Part shown: piece by piece, positions 20,701-30,291 of the stretch
How the letters are laid out: each line of letters opens with the position of its first letter
Numbering within the stretch: the first letter of the stretch is position 1
Virus record (IMG/VR): IMGVR_UViG_3300024999_001520
Location: 40,300-104,299 of that record
DNA from: a virus
Reading direction: 5' to 3' (one strand)
Length of the DNA: 64,000 nucleotides
Program-made: the position numbers and the translations under genes
Notes under the pieces: model-generated
Database searches by the model: none
What the model saw: the letters and a program-made list of their open reading frames with translations, nothing else
Told to the model about the DNA's origin: nothing

Positions 20701-23700
20701 ATTTCGGGTACAAGTTTAAACTTTAATTTAGATGGTTATTTAAATACTCAAATTACTGAAATAACCGTTCCAGAAGTCTCCGCTACTTATTGGAAATTAC
20801 AATTAGACTCTATTAGTAAAGACTGTATTTTAAAGGATATATTAGCTTTTTATGATGATGTCCGTGTACCAATAGAACTTGTTTATTTAAATCAAACCAT
20901 TGGTACTACCTCCATGACTAATGCGCTATTAAGTAATGGTGTAGATATTGATGTACCAACACTCGTAACTGGTAATGACACCTTTGACGGTATAGACGGG
21001 GCTAACTATAATACTTATCTATGGCAGGATAATATGCTTTTTGATGATTCAGCCTCTTACTGCCATATAGTTAGTAATAAATTACAGTTGAATCTGACTA
21101 CTTCTGAGGATGGCACTTACGTGCTTAATTATATACCTATAATAGACTCAGATTTTTCGGCGGAAGTGAGTGTACTTATATCTTTTCCAAGTCAAGCAGA
21201 CAGACTTAGTGTAGGCCTAGGTATTAGAGGAGAACGTGGGGGCTTTGTCGGTATAAGAAAGCATATATACAGTAGTTCAGGAAGGTACTATAATTTCGAT
21301 AAAGATGCTTGGTATAGTTCTGTAAATTACATTTACAATGCTATATTAAACTTTGACTTAAAAATAACAAAAGTTGGAACATTGATATCTTGTTATTTTA
21401 GAACCACGGGTGTATCCACTTGGACTACTCTATCTTCTGGCTATAATTATGACGGTTTTACTAATGATAGATTAAAAATTGAACTCTATACTCATATATT
21501 ACTAGCATTTCCTAATGTAGTAGTTACATTTGATAATTTTATTTTAACGGCCACAAATATACTTTATCCGGCTTTAATATATTCTTCTAATTATGCTTTG
21601 GGGTTTAAAACTATAACCAATGATCCTATTAATAAAATAAAATTAGTACATGGTGCATCAACGTTACAAAACCCAGAATTGCTTATTAGCTATAATAATA
21701 TTAATTATTTCACAATAGGCAACTATACAAGCACCACGTCAAACCATTCTGTGCATTTAGCAATAGATTTATTAAAAAGACATAATTTAAACATAATACG
21801 TAATTATGGTGTGTTAGATAATAAGTTATTTTTATCAACTGATTTAAATGTAGATTATGCTAATACTAATACCACACTCCCAACTAATGTTACTTTTAAT
21901 AATAGTAATAAAACAGATGCTCGTTGGGTACGAATTAATATATCCGCGTCAGATACCACATTAAAGGTTATAGATAAATTGGGTATATATCCTAATATAG
22001 CAGCGACCTATTGTATAGATGGTGGCTATAATTGTGAATGGTCTTCTCTTGGGACTACACTTTCTGATTATAGTTTACCCAGTAATGTAGCATATGGATC
22101 ATCTGTTGAAGCAACTAATTATATAGATTACATGACCCCTGATAAAGCAGTAGATGGTAAATACTCTTCTGGTAATACAGAGGATTGTTGGGCTTTTGAT
22201 GGAATAAGTCCGCACATAGATATATTATTTAATAATGATTATGTAGTAAATAAAGCAAGAATACACCACTCATTTAGTGTGGATGATTCCAATTTTATAA
22301 ATAGTGCTTTTACTGGTTATATATCTACAACAATTTCAGGAGAAAATTTTATACAGGTATTTAATACATCCAGTAATATGTCCAATGAAACCACCCACTA
22401 TTTTGATCCTGTTACTGCACGTAGATTTAGACTTGTGATAGACTCTTATACTAATACACCTATTTATTTAGGGGATGGCTCCTATTTTACTGGTAGTTTT
22501 TTAAGAGAAATTGAAATTTACACTGCCATGCAAACTACTTACATCGATAGTGAGCGCTTTCCCATAGTTTGTATGAATTTAAAAGACAGTTTCACCGTAA
22601 TAGGGCATGAATTAATCAGCAACGATCCTAATAATTTAGATATAGCATGGAATAATTCAAATGAGTTTTTTAAATACTCTGAAAGTTTGTCAGATGACCC
22701 TAAAAAAGTATCTTTTAATTTAGACGGCGATTATACTCTTATATACTATACTGCAGAAGACTCTGGAGATCAAGCAGGTTCATTGGAGTACTTATTAGAG
22801 AGCTCTTTATACTTAGATAAAGGACCTTATGTTGTACGATGGCAGGGATATGATTTGACCTCCGAAGGAGAAAGTGGTGTACGTTTGGAAGGTAACAGCG
22901 TAATTGATGCTCCTGGCGCTAACACAGGTGTTGCTATATGGGTAGATCAAGAAGTGTCAATAACAATACTCGACAGTGGCTACTATACAGTAAAGGGATA
23001 TCAGTTCATAAATACCGATGAAAGTTGGGGTATTAGAAATGTAGGTATATACAGAATATCAGATTATTCAAGATGGTTGGCTATTACCCGTGATACGGCC
23101 ACAAATTACGCCTACGACAATATTACTTCCGAAGAGGGTGTAGATACACTTAGCCTAATAAAAGTGTATGGCGAAGGTTCTTATGCCCCTACTGCGTACT
23201 CCTGGTGGTGGACATCCACCATTAGCACATTAAGTAATGATTTACAGTTTGTAAAAGATTCTAATAAGTCACTAAAAATTGCATATCCTGCTTCTACTGA
23301 GGAGGATACTGTGGTGTTTATCCCTGGGGATAACCTTGGTATTGATGATAAATGGTCCATTAAAGACTTATTTACTTTTCAATTATATGTTTCGGACGCA
23401 AGCAAAATAGATAGCTCTTTTGGTGATATAACATTAGGTATAGCTAATACAAATAAAGAAAACTATTATAGATGGTCTTTAAATGACATTACCTTAGTAA
23501 CAGGATGGAATAGTATAAGACTTAAATTTGAGGATTACAGTTCATTATACCCATTGAACGATAACTCTTTTTATAACCTAATAAATCAAGATCTTAATTT
23601 TGCATACGCGGAGGAAGGATTTAATTATGTTATGCTTAGATATAGAGGCACCGGGCAAGCTGTAACACTTTATATGACCTCGCTAAAAATAGAACGAAAT

Positions 23701-24513
23701 TGTTTTGATGACGTAGTTAAGTTTAATAATGGGCTTTATTTAAACAACAGGGATTTTTTACAGATACCAGTTAGTGGTCTTAATTTAACTAAGGGTACAA
23801 TTGAATTTTGGCTTAAAACTTATTATGACTCCTATGGTAGAGACATATTTGATAAATTGCATTCAAGAACACTATTTTCAATAGTAAACAATGATAATAA
23901 CATAGTATCCCTTGGTATTAAATCAGGACATTGGTTTGAGCTTGCCGCGGGGCATATCAGACGTAATATAAATTTAGTTAATGCAGATGCTTCCTTTGCT
24001 CTATCAGGCTACTTCGATATTAATACTTTAATGCACGTGGCTGTTGTATGGGATAACAACGGTATTACTACTGATAATAACGATACCATTAGATTATATA
24101 TTAATAATGTTCTTATATACAGTGGTAAAACCACGTGGGAAATCAAGGATACAAAGGATTTAATTATACGTTTGGCTGGTGGTAACACGCCCTTAGCTTA
24201 TAACTATGATTCCCCTTCTGGCGGGGGTGTGTACGAGAACCTTAAACTTTATAATTATTGTAAAACAACTTTTGATATAAATAAACAGGATATAAGTACG
24301 GATATAGCTTATGATCCAAACGACTACATGGAGATATCCTCCGATAATATAACCTTCTATAATATAGGTAGTGCCGAACTACCCATAACTTTTACTCAGG
24401 TGCCTGTCGGCGAGAAAAGGGCTATTTATATAAGAGCCAATAAAACAAAAGGCAATTTTAATAATAGCGGAAAGACAGGACAATTATTAATATCTTGGCT
24501 AACCACGGTGTAA
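17713..24513 (+). CDS. Giant modular surface protein (2266 aa) with LamG-like domains
   Basis: At 2266 residues this is the largest protein in the window. Visible modules in order: an N-terminal jelly-roll-like domain (about 1-180); a short cysteine cluster (about 183-210); the SGT/LGF module (about 229-300, IRSGTTGANSSV ... VVLGF); several discoidin-like segments with AYYSCNEHDW or INISASDTTLK patterns; and a C-terminal LamG-type domain at about 2015-2185 (GTIEFWLKT ... MHVAVVWDNNG ... RLYINNVLIYSG). These folds commonly bind carbohydrates. I infer a fibre or adhesin that recognises host glycans. No catalytic site was seen. Confidence 0.6.
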   Translation: MAYNFLNTAHKISNDLSCVYDNSNAYITDFSTNGNVGGWDVYYNVYFYGCWHNVLFGTAADRSCYIGRTDNMLPITAEDYYYVKIMLKITNNNKDKRNQGLTKGKLRWITLTDDIWDSNKEFEFDLIVDDQWHLYVLNLGPSKYWVGDICNLRVYPFIDGWEKDQFAIKYITISSSDKFKCVNTQCSYYQNYTHPCPGAGERGYCVAGQGYEQYTTTSGSDIVLINIDGYGEAKFHLGDNSNVTIYEMAHILNTKLGSLSIGGYCYSSVEVDQGKLKIRSGTTGANSSVYVAHSQAAVVLGFFNDSAANISTCVDGTDFASGFDYASSRLLTATELGSLIDSNTNIIGYTHNAQQYNVEGGRSDYNEIGYTSSTAYVQGDEGVTLVNRGKTIIDWSHPFNSNGKIKHIYVYATRYDNAKILICRPKLDGTLSIIYSLPFPQLTGNFYSNISFTHCIDCDILVNKGDLLAIYDADVSIGISLTNKPDATYSQLDGEPTGTFNPGTAYSMGVGGLAIYARSDKYQTNTLLDIDFGDRLNIEEFTIYGKESADYFEYNVAMCLDVNWRVNLHGGSHKHTIWTATTSYTVTHTNIAYGLESLSDGKIIAENNIAGQSYTTDTTGLVTAGTHSYFYVNGDAEWLQPEEFGPTVMANVYEFVEDPVTLTLVFPTNKSCEIHKSIIYFKEEDNFRSFALYTGLGVYGYNGDYVDAQHKLIPKYNYIKIDGINYDYTNNEDIEAYLFSNPCSIDILHDGDGYMVDTDNFFAANAAYWTVLEHGFDPINSFDFNIRCNYHNSTKITEIEVYSRMYFEPSIIDNVSLIYSTYGEEWKDAVFNVEEADIISAFIGGAPRYMKLSLQTTTSFSVNELFCKTGDQVKTSKCDDSILLDDAKNGVVNNSKLYYVENIYDRPFDLIVDIPKTTNVDTSGIVFWSKLNKQEDIDNPDIGPPAILRKAEDFILNTDSGQCAINTPCYGLNNLINNKEAYYSCNEHDWFSYDTLISGTSLNFNLDGYLNTQITEITVPEVSATYWKLQLDSISKDCILKDILAFYDDVRVPIELVYLNQTIGTTSMTNALLSNGVDIDVPTLVTGNDTFDGIDGANYNTYLWQDNMLFDDSASYCHIVSNKLQLNLTTSEDGTYVLNYIPIIDSDFSAEVSVLISFPSQADRLSVGLGIRGERGGFVGIRKHIYSSSGRYYNFDKDAWYSSVNYIYNAILNFDLKITKVGTLISCYFRTTGVSTWTTLSSGYNYDGFTNDRLKIELYTHILLAFPNVVVTFDNFILTATNILYPALIYSSNYALGFKTITNDPINKIKLVHGASTLQNPELLISYNNINYFTIGNYTSTTSNHSVHLAIDLLKRHNLNIIRNYGVLDNKLFLSTDLNVDYANTNTTLPTNVTFNNSNKTDARWVRINISASDTTLKVIDKLGIYPNIAATYCIDGGYNCEWSSLGTTLSDYSLPSNVAYGSSVEATNYIDYMTPDKAVDGKYSSGNTEDCWAFDGISPHIDILFNNDYVVNKARIHHSFSVDDSNFINSAFTGYISTTISGENFIQVFNTSSNMSNETTHYFDPVTARRFRLVIDSYTNTPIYLGDGSYFTGSFLREIEIYTAMQTTYIDSERFPIVCMNLKDSFTVIGHELISNDPNNLDIAWNNSNEFFKYSESLSDDPKKVSFNLDGDYTLIYYTAEDSGDQAGSLEYLLESSLYLDKGPYVVRWQGYDLTSEGESGVRLEGNSVIDAPGANTGVAIWVDQEVSITILDSGYYTVKGYQFINTDESWGIRNVGIYRISDYSRWLAITRDTATNYAYDNITSEEGVDTLSLIKVYGEGSYAPTAYSWWWTSTISTLSNDLQFVKDSNKSLKIAYPASTEEDTVVFIPGDNLGIDDKWSIKDLFTFQLYVSDASKIDSSFGDITLGIANTNKENYYRWSLNDITLVTGWNSIRLKFEDYSSLYPLNDNSFYNLINQDLNFAYAEEGFNYVMLRYRGTGQAVTLYMTSLKIERNCFDDVVKFNNGLYLNNRDFLQIPVSGLNLTKGTIEFWLKTYYDSYGRDIFDKLHSRTLFSIVNNDNNIVSLGIKSGHWFELAAGHIRRNINLVNADASFALSGYFDINTLMHVAVVWDNNGITTDNNDTIRLYINNVLIYSGKTTWEIKDTKDLIIRLAGGNTPLAYNYDSPSGGGVYENLKLYNYCKTTFDINKQDISTDIAYDPNDYMEISSDNITFYNIGSAELPITFTQVPVGEKRAIYIRANKTKGNFNNSGKTGQLLISWLTTV

Positions 24514-24522
24514 GAAACATAA

Positions 24523-27500
24523 ATGGCAAAGTATAATTTAATAAATAATGGTATAGTATACACATTAACCGGAGCTGGTACCGGTAATAAAGTGTTAACA
24601 AACAGTCAATTAGCCACACTAATAGATGGTACAACTACTTCTGGTGGCGTAATTCTAACTTCCACAGACGTACTTTATTTAGAAGCGGATTTATCCGCAA
24701 GAATAAAGACAGATGAAATTAGGTTGTATGCCGATGATTTAACCGCGTTAAACGATATCGATTTTTACTATAAAAACACAACAGAAGATTCTTACACTGT
24801 TTGTAGTAAAGGGGTTACAACAGACTATTACTATGCTACAATACCGGGATTATCGGCGCCAAGGTATGTTTTAACCACAATCAGTGGTATGGATGCTACA
24901 CTACATGAGTACATTGTTTATAACGACGACTACATTATAGGTTTTGGTGATGATGGTTCAGCCTCAGCTGTATATTTAGACAGCGCACCCGTAGGAGAAG
25001 ACAGTGCTGCATACCCTGTAACTATATTTAATAATTCAACAATACAATATCCAGCTGATGCTTATGTTATAATAGACTATACAGGTAACGCATCAGACTA
25101 TTACGTAAAAATATCTGAAACAGAAAACGGGCCCTATTATGATATAACTGATGGGTTTATATTAACAGATGATAACACCTCTTCTAAATACCGTTGGTCA
25201 CAAGGAACATTAAGTAATATAGAAATTGTTAACAATGACTATATACAGATAGATTCAATAGTAGGCACACCTGGTAAATTAGGTGATATTCCAGCAGTGT
25301 TTGTAGGAACAAGCGGCACCCCTTGGCTATACGACAACACAGCTAATGTGATATACTCTATACATTACGATGGAACACTTAAGCTATACAAATATGATTT
25401 AAATACATATAGTTGGACCTACATAAGCTGGCTACCAACATATAGCCTCGGGTTTAATGTAAATTTAGTTACAATGGCCAAAGCAGCTAATTATATATAT
25501 CTTACTTTTTCTGCTAATTATAGCAATGTTAATTGGTTTGGTAGATACGATCTAACAGGGGCTCAAGGTAATTTTACCTGGCTTGCTTCCTCTCCTGTTG
25601 TTATGGTATTACAAGCAGGCGGAGTAAGTATGGTTTACGGTGAAAATGGATTTATATACTTTGGTGTTGGTGGTGCCTATTCAGTAAGTTATTTACTTAG
25701 CTACTCAATAGCTTCCAACACGTGGACTCAACTTGCTGCCCCCTTACCTTACTTTTCTGCCTCCGGTAATATAAGAGCTACTTTATTGTTGGATTCAACA
25801 AGAAATTGTTTATACTTTTTAACTGGCAGAGGTACCATCGGGCAATACGTACAGCGTTACGATATAGCAATCAATTTTTGGAATACTACATGGTTTGATC
25901 ATTATAATAGGTTGGGCACTATTTTTAATTACTTGAATATGACATACTATAATAATAAGTTATACTTTGCGGAAAACAGTTATGGTAATATTATCTACAC
26001 GTATGACATTACAACAGACACAGTAGATCATATAAGTACAGGCTATACAATGGCTACCACAGAAGATCCTAATATAATAGCTATTCCGCCACAAAGGCCT
26101 CTTGATCCAGAAGTAACATTATTTTTAAGTAATATATCAGGGGATATATTGGGTCTTTACGGCTATAATGTTGATTCTTCTATGAGTATTTTAGAAGACA
26201 ATATAGGTTATTATACAACGCCTATTTTTGATGTGGAGAATAAAGATAATTCCAGTTATTTTATAGTAGACGAAACTACTGTTGAAGGTATGTCCTTTAT
26301 ATCCAAAGATGAATCAGTTGCTAATGGTACAATAGAAGTTAGAAGCAGTGATATTGCGCCTAAACCAATAATAAAAATATATTGGCCACATAATATAGAT
26401 GGGTACTATTCAACACGTTTTAATGAGTATGACATAGTAGCAAATACAGTAAGCACCTTTACTATTACCACAACAACTCCTTCAGTGACATCCAAAGCAT
26501 TAGCTGTTAATCCTATAAAGGGCAATAAATATTTGTCCATTGATAGAAACCTCACCGTCACGTACGACAATCTGCTGGCGCTAGTTAGTATTAACAATGT
26601 GACACTTTACACAACTTCTGATGGTTTCGCGGATTATACAAATAGTCATTTTAGTAAATTAGTAGAATTTACTTACGATGATAAACTTTGGGGGTATACT
26701 GGCGGTAATTACTTAGCTCACTTGTCTATCAATTATTCACCTTATTCCCTTAATATACTACTACATACAGCTGTTGCAAACATAATAAGTTTATCTGCTG
26801 AGTATGATGGGACAGGAGTGTGGTACGTCGATGATGATTTATCCAGAGTTATACATTTATCGGGCAGTCACGCGCAGCTTGCATCTGTTTATACTCTTAC
26901 AACACCCTATCAAGTAGCCTCATCTACCGGCGGCACTGCTTGGGCATCAGATATAGGTACTTCAAAAGTTCATTTGTTGGACACAAACGGTGCTATATTA
27001 AAAACAGTTACTACTCCTAAGCCTTTGTATGAAATGACGCGTGATTATCGGGGTGGTTTTTTTGCTGCCGCCGAAAGTTCAGAAGGCGATATATACCACT
27101 ATGCAGCAGATGGTGCTATGGATATGCATATAACGGCACAATTTGCCGTTAGTGGTATGAAGGGGTGTCCTTACGGTTGTGTTTTATATTTCGATACATC
27201 TAAAACAATAAAGTATGTTGATCTGGCTACAAGCAGTATATTAAGAACATATAGTTTAACCTCCAATTATGTCAGTTATCCAGATATATTTTGGTGCGAC
27301 TTAGCTTCATCACAGACAAACTTTGAGAGTCAAGGATCTATATTAATACCACAAACTGCTGATCCTGTTTGGTCAACATTGGCTTGGACGGAAGTACCAA
27401 AAAATGGTTATTTTTTACCAAAAAGTAGGTACCATCAAGCAAGACTGACCTTACAATCCAACTATTCGGCAATAAATGCTAAGGTCAATTCTATTAGTAT

Positions 27501-27636
27501 GCAAAAACCTATAAAGATATCCAGTATACAACCAAATAGTGGGCAAGATATGTATATTAAAACAACCATTCCAAGTGATGCTGTATTGGACGACTATTCA
27601 GCCAAACTCAAAACTTGGTGGGATATACAAGAATAA
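24523..27636 (+). CDS. Kelch/beta-propeller-like structural protein (1037 aa)
   Basis: This 1037-residue protein begins 9 bases after the previous stop. Residues about 270-520 show repeated strands typical of Kelch-like propellers, with alternating units such as YDLNTYSWTYI, YSIASNTWTQL and YDIAINFWNT, each followed by hydrophobic strand and glycine segments. A second series at about 690-930 (YDGTGVWYVDDD, STGGTAWASD, YDMTRDYRGGF-like units) resembles an NHL/YVTN propeller. The N-terminal 200 residues look discoidin-like. No enzyme signature is present. A propeller pair suggests a protein- or glycan-binding surface component. Confidence 0.55.
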   Translation: MAKYNLINNGIVYTLTGAGTGNKVLTNSQLATLIDGTTTSGGVILTSTDVLYLEADLSARIKTDEIRLYADDLTALNDIDFYYKNTTEDSYTVCSKGVTTDYYYATIPGLSAPRYVLTTISGMDATLHEYIVYNDDYIIGFGDDGSASAVYLDSAPVGEDSAAYPVTIFNNSTIQYPADAYVIIDYTGNASDYYVKISETENGPYYDITDGFILTDDNTSSKYRWSQGTLSNIEIVNNDYIQIDSIVGTPGKLGDIPAVFVGTSGTPWLYDNTANVIYSIHYDGTLKLYKYDLNTYSWTYISWLPTYSLGFNVNLVTMAKAANYIYLTFSANYSNVNWFGRYDLTGAQGNFTWLASSPVVMVLQAGGVSMVYGENGFIYFGVGGAYSVSYLLSYSIASNTWTQLAAPLPYFSASGNIRATLLLDSTRNCLYFLTGRGTIGQYVQRYDIAINFWNTTWFDHYNRLGTIFNYLNMTYYNNKLYFAENSYGNIIYTYDITTDTVDHISTGYTMATTEDPNIIAIPPQRPLDPEVTLFLSNISGDILGLYGYNVDSSMSILEDNIGYYTTPIFDVENKDNSSYFIVDETTVEGMSFISKDESVANGTIEVRSSDIAPKPIIKIYWPHNIDGYYSTRFNEYDIVANTVSTFTITTTTPSVTSKALAVNPIKGNKYLSIDRNLTVTYDNLLALVSINNVTLYTTSDGFADYTNSHFSKLVEFTYDDKLWGYTGGNYLAHLSINYSPYSLNILLHTAVANIISLSAEYDGTGVWYVDDDLSRVIHLSGSHAQLASVYTLTTPYQVASSTGGTAWASDIGTSKVHLLDTNGAILKTVTTPKPLYEMTRDYRGGFFAAAESSEGDIYHYAADGAMDMHITAQFAVSGMKGCPYGCVLYFDTSKTIKYVDLATSSILRTYSLTSNYVSYPDIFWCDLASSQTNFESQGSILIPQTADPVWSTLAWTEVPKNGYFLPKSRYHQARLTLQSNYSAINAKVNSISMQKPIKISSIQPNSGQDMYIKTTIPSDAVLDDYSAKLKTWWDIQE

Positions 27637-27651
27637 ATATATAGGGCTCTA

Positions 27652-28971
27652 ATGGCAAATTTGGATTTAAACTCTATAATAAGACCCAACGTTACAAGGG
27701 ATCTATACAGCGCTATAAATGCGGGGTACTTTGGTATTACAAAGGATTTGCCAGCCTATGTAAATGCTATAATACCCACTAATCTAAACTCAGTAATACA
27801 TGGTTTTGATATAAGAGATTTACCAGCAACAATTAATGCTGTTTATGGTCCCAACGACATACAATCCACAATAAACCCAATACCCTCCTTAGATCTAAAA
27901 AGTAGTATTTCTGGATTTAAAGCACTGAATGCTACCTATAATTTGCACTCTGTGATAGAAGGTTACTATACCTTTAATTTAACAAGTACAATAAAACCTA
28001 TTATACCCAAAGATTTAAATTCATATATAAATTCTATTGGTAAAACAACTGATCTGAGATCTTCTATAATACCTATGACCATACTAATGAGCAAGGTATT
28101 TAATGTGTCCTTGCTTGAATATAAAGAGTTACCTTCATTCATAAATTGTGGTTGTAGACAATCTGGTTATAGTGATTTAAATTCCAATCTATATGCATTA
28201 ATGAAACTGGACTTACAGAGTTACATCATAGGATGGTTCGGTGACTACGCTAAAAATATTAGAGATTTGAAGTCTTATATAAATGCTGGAAGTGCTTTTG
28301 TAATAGATACATTAGATATTCATTTTAATGTGGAGAAGCCCCATACACAATTAAACTTAGTAGTAAATCCAAATAAAACCCTGTATAAAGTTATTGACAT
28401 TTTGACGGCCGCTTTCTCAAATAAAGCATATGCTACATTAGGTGCATCTATTTATGGTCACCCAACTTCTAAAAATCTAAGCTCATATATTAATGCCCAA
28501 GTACAATCTAATTTTAATCCAACCCCTGAATGGATTAAACCCAAAACAACAGAGGTGTTTATAAATTTAACACGGTTTGAACAACGTTGGCAGCGATTTG
28601 TTGATTTAATGTTTGGTTCTGGCATTAACGGTGAACATTATTATTTTTACGTTGCGGGCGATGAAAAAATATATAAAGTAGATAAGAATCAGCAATGGAC
28701 CTTGTGGGTAACAGGCTATGACAAAGACCCTGATAATATGGTAGAGCGCATAAATATTAAACGTAAATTTATATTTAATTTAAGTAAATATAGTTCAATG
28801 GATCAAGCCATAAAAGACATGATGTCCAGAGTCGCAGAACCACGCGTAACTAATTTAAATACTTCCATAACAGGAATTCTACCGGTACACGCTGAGTTGA
28901 CCTCAGAAATCCACCCCATAGTAAAATATACCTGGACAAAAAATCTCAATAGTAATATAATAGCAAATTAA
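27652..28971 (+). CDS. Repeat protein with DLxSxI units, last gene of structural block
   Basis: This 439-residue protein starts after a weak AGGGCTCTA. Most of its length is a degenerate 12-18-residue repeat with core D/N-L-x-S/A-x-I/V-x-x, for example DLNSIIRP, DLYSAINA, DLPAYVNA, NLNSVIHG, DLPATINA, NLTSTIKP, DLNSYINS, DLQSYIIG, DLKSYINA and NLNSNIIA. About 18-20 units can be picked out. The pattern suggests a solenoid or fibrous stalk. A non-repeat segment (about 300-395, FERFEQRWQRF-like then HYYFYVAGDEKIYKVDKNQQW) is more globular. It closes the structural block; the next gene lies beyond two promoters. Confidence 0.6.
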   Translation: MANLDLNSIIRPNVTRDLYSAINAGYFGITKDLPAYVNAIIPTNLNSVIHGFDIRDLPATINAVYGPNDIQSTINPIPSLDLKSSISGFKALNATYNLHSVIEGYYTFNLTSTIKPIIPKDLNSYINSIGKTTDLRSSIIPMTILMSKVFNVSLLEYKELPSFINCGCRQSGYSDLNSNLYALMKLDLQSYIIGWFGDYAKNIRDLKSYINAGSAFVIDTLDIHFNVEKPHTQLNLVVNPNKTLYKVIDILTAAFSNKAYATLGASIYGHPTSKNLSSYINAQVQSNFNPTPEWIKPKTTEVFINLTRFEQRWQRFVDLMFGSGINGEHYYFYVAGDEKIYKVDKNQQWTLWVTGYDKDPDNMVERINIKRKFIFNLSKYSSMDQAIKDMMSRVAEPRVTNLNTSITGILPVHAELTSEIHPIVKYTWTKNLNSNIIAN

Positions 28972-29000
28972 CAGCACATTAATTACTTTATATAAAATTA

Positions 29001-29029
29001 TTGACATAAAATAATAATAGTGGTATATT
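29001..29029 (+). promoter_or_regulatory. Consensus sigma-70 promoter P1 for the replication block
   Basis: TTGACA (29001-29006), a 17-bp spacer and TATATT (29024-29029) make a near-perfect housekeeping promoter in the 181-bp gap between structural and replication genes. A short dyad, GGTAT (29022-29026) and ATACC (29041-29045), straddles the -10 and the expected start, and could be a weak operator. Its position and orientation fit transcription of dnaN and the following genes early in infection. Confidence 0.75.
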
Positions 29030-29066
29030 TACAATAATTAATACCTAAAACTAAAAATTATTTTTG

Positions 29067-29108
29067 TTGACAATGACGGTTTTAATTGTTATAGTGTCAT
29101 TACTATAA
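29067..29108 (+). promoter_or_regulatory. Consensus sigma-70 promoter P2 with dyad at -10/+1
   Basis: TTGACA (29067-29072), a 17-bp spacer and TATAGT (29090-29095) form a second promoter 66 bp downstream of P1. The -10 lies in the left arm of a perfect 7-bp inverted repeat, TTATAGT (29089-29095) and ACTATAA (29102-29108), with a 6-bp centre, so a repressor bound there would block the start site. Tandem promoters with 17-bp spacing indicate recognition by unmodified host RNA polymerase. Confidence 0.75.
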
Positions 29109-29152
29109 TTATGGGGTAACAAGAATTAAACAATAGAATTAAAGGAGAAGTT

Positions 29153-30289
29153 ATGGAATTTTTTATTGAAACACAGGAACTACAAAAGATAGTTAACCAA
29201 TTAGGTGTATCTGCAAAAGCAAACGCCACTGATAACTCTGGAAGGATTTTAGTGGAAGTGTCAAAGTCTGAGGGTGTTTTATTCACAGTGGTCGGCCCGT
29301 CCACGTCACTAACTATTGTCGCCGAGAAAGTAGACATCATGGAAGAAGGATCGGTAGCACTTCTTTATAGTAAATTGAAGTCTTCTATAAACCCTTTTAT
29401 TTCATGGGACGGTGAAACAGGAACAAAAGGTTTTCAATTTAAATTAACCGGGTCTGACTTAATTGTCAAAGTTAAGACTGTACACATCGGTGGTAAGGCC
29501 TCCTCTGGTAGAATCAAATTTGATACGTTTCAAACATATACAATTGCTAAACCAGCGGCATTTAACGATGCAACTTTTACACTAAATTCTAATATGCTAA
29601 AAACAGCAATTGGTAAAGTATTGTACTCAATAAATCCCGCAGAAAGCAGAATACCTTTACGTGGTATGTGCCTTACATTCAGCGACAATAAAATTGCTTT
29701 TGCTGGTACAGATGGTATGCGATTGTCAGAATATATAACTGATAACACAACTAAAATTTCAGAAGGCACTTATATAATAAGCCATGATTATATTATGGGC
29801 ATCAGACGCCTTCTTTCAGAAGAAACACATATAGCTTTTGCAATTAATGATGGTAAAATAGCAACTAAGTTCGATAACATAACATATTGGGGCAAACTAA
29901 TAATAGGACACGATTATCCAATATATGAAAAAGAATTTGCAAAATTTAACCATACATTGCTTATAAATAAAGAAGTTCTCATGAATAGTTTACGACCTTT
30001 CATGGGAATCTTAAATGCTGAAGATCACAACAGGTTAACCTTAGATATTAATGATCATAAATTAACTTTATATAATGACTACGCCAATTTTGTTTGCGCA
30101 GAAGAATTAGAGGTAGACGCTAATTTATCAATAGATTTAAATGGTGTGTTTATAGCACAAACCATAGATGCTATAAATGATGATAAGTTGCTGCTAAAAT
30201 TTTCAAATGCTAAGGGGTCGTTAATTATAGATGGCGGTACTTTTGGGGATCAGAAATCCTTAGTTACTTATATAGAAAAAAGGACTTAA
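29153..30289 (+). CDS. dnaN: DNA polymerase sliding clamp (beta subunit)
   Basis: This 378-residue protein has the usual length of bacterial beta clamps. Three homologous domains can be followed: the start of domain 2 (FTLNSNMLKTAIGKVLYSI), the diagnostic FAGTDGMRLSEY, and the end LVTYIEKR, close to the usual conserved clamp C-terminus. In known systems the ring tethers polymerase to DNA and is loaded by DnaX-type loaders, one of which is encoded at 51189. It has an AAAGGAG site and lies directly behind promoters P1 and P2, as first gene of the replication block. The call is confident. Confidence 0.93.
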   Translation: MEFFIETQELQKIVNQLGVSAKANATDNSGRILVEVSKSEGVLFTVVGPSTSLTIVAEKVDIMEEGSVALLYSKLKSSINPFISWDGETGTKGFQFKLTGSDLIVKVKTVHIGGKASSGRIKFDTFQTYTIAKPAAFNDATFTLNSNMLKTAIGKVLYSINPAESRIPLRGMCLTFSDNKIAFAGTDGMRLSEYITDNTTKISEGTYIISHDYIMGIRRLLSEETHIAFAINDGKIATKFDNITYWGKLIIGHDYPIYEKEFAKFNHTLLINKEVLMNSLRPFMGILNAEDHNRLTLDINDHKLTLYNDYANFVCAEELEVDANLSIDLNGVFIAQTIDAINDDKLLLKFSNAKGSLIIDGGTFGDQKSLVTYIEKRT

Positions 30290-30291
30290 TT

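Noticed and set aside
28972-29152. tRNA or other structured RNA in the 181-bp gap
   Set aside because: No cloverleaf or TTCGA-type T-loop; the stretch is fully explained by two promoters and their dyads.
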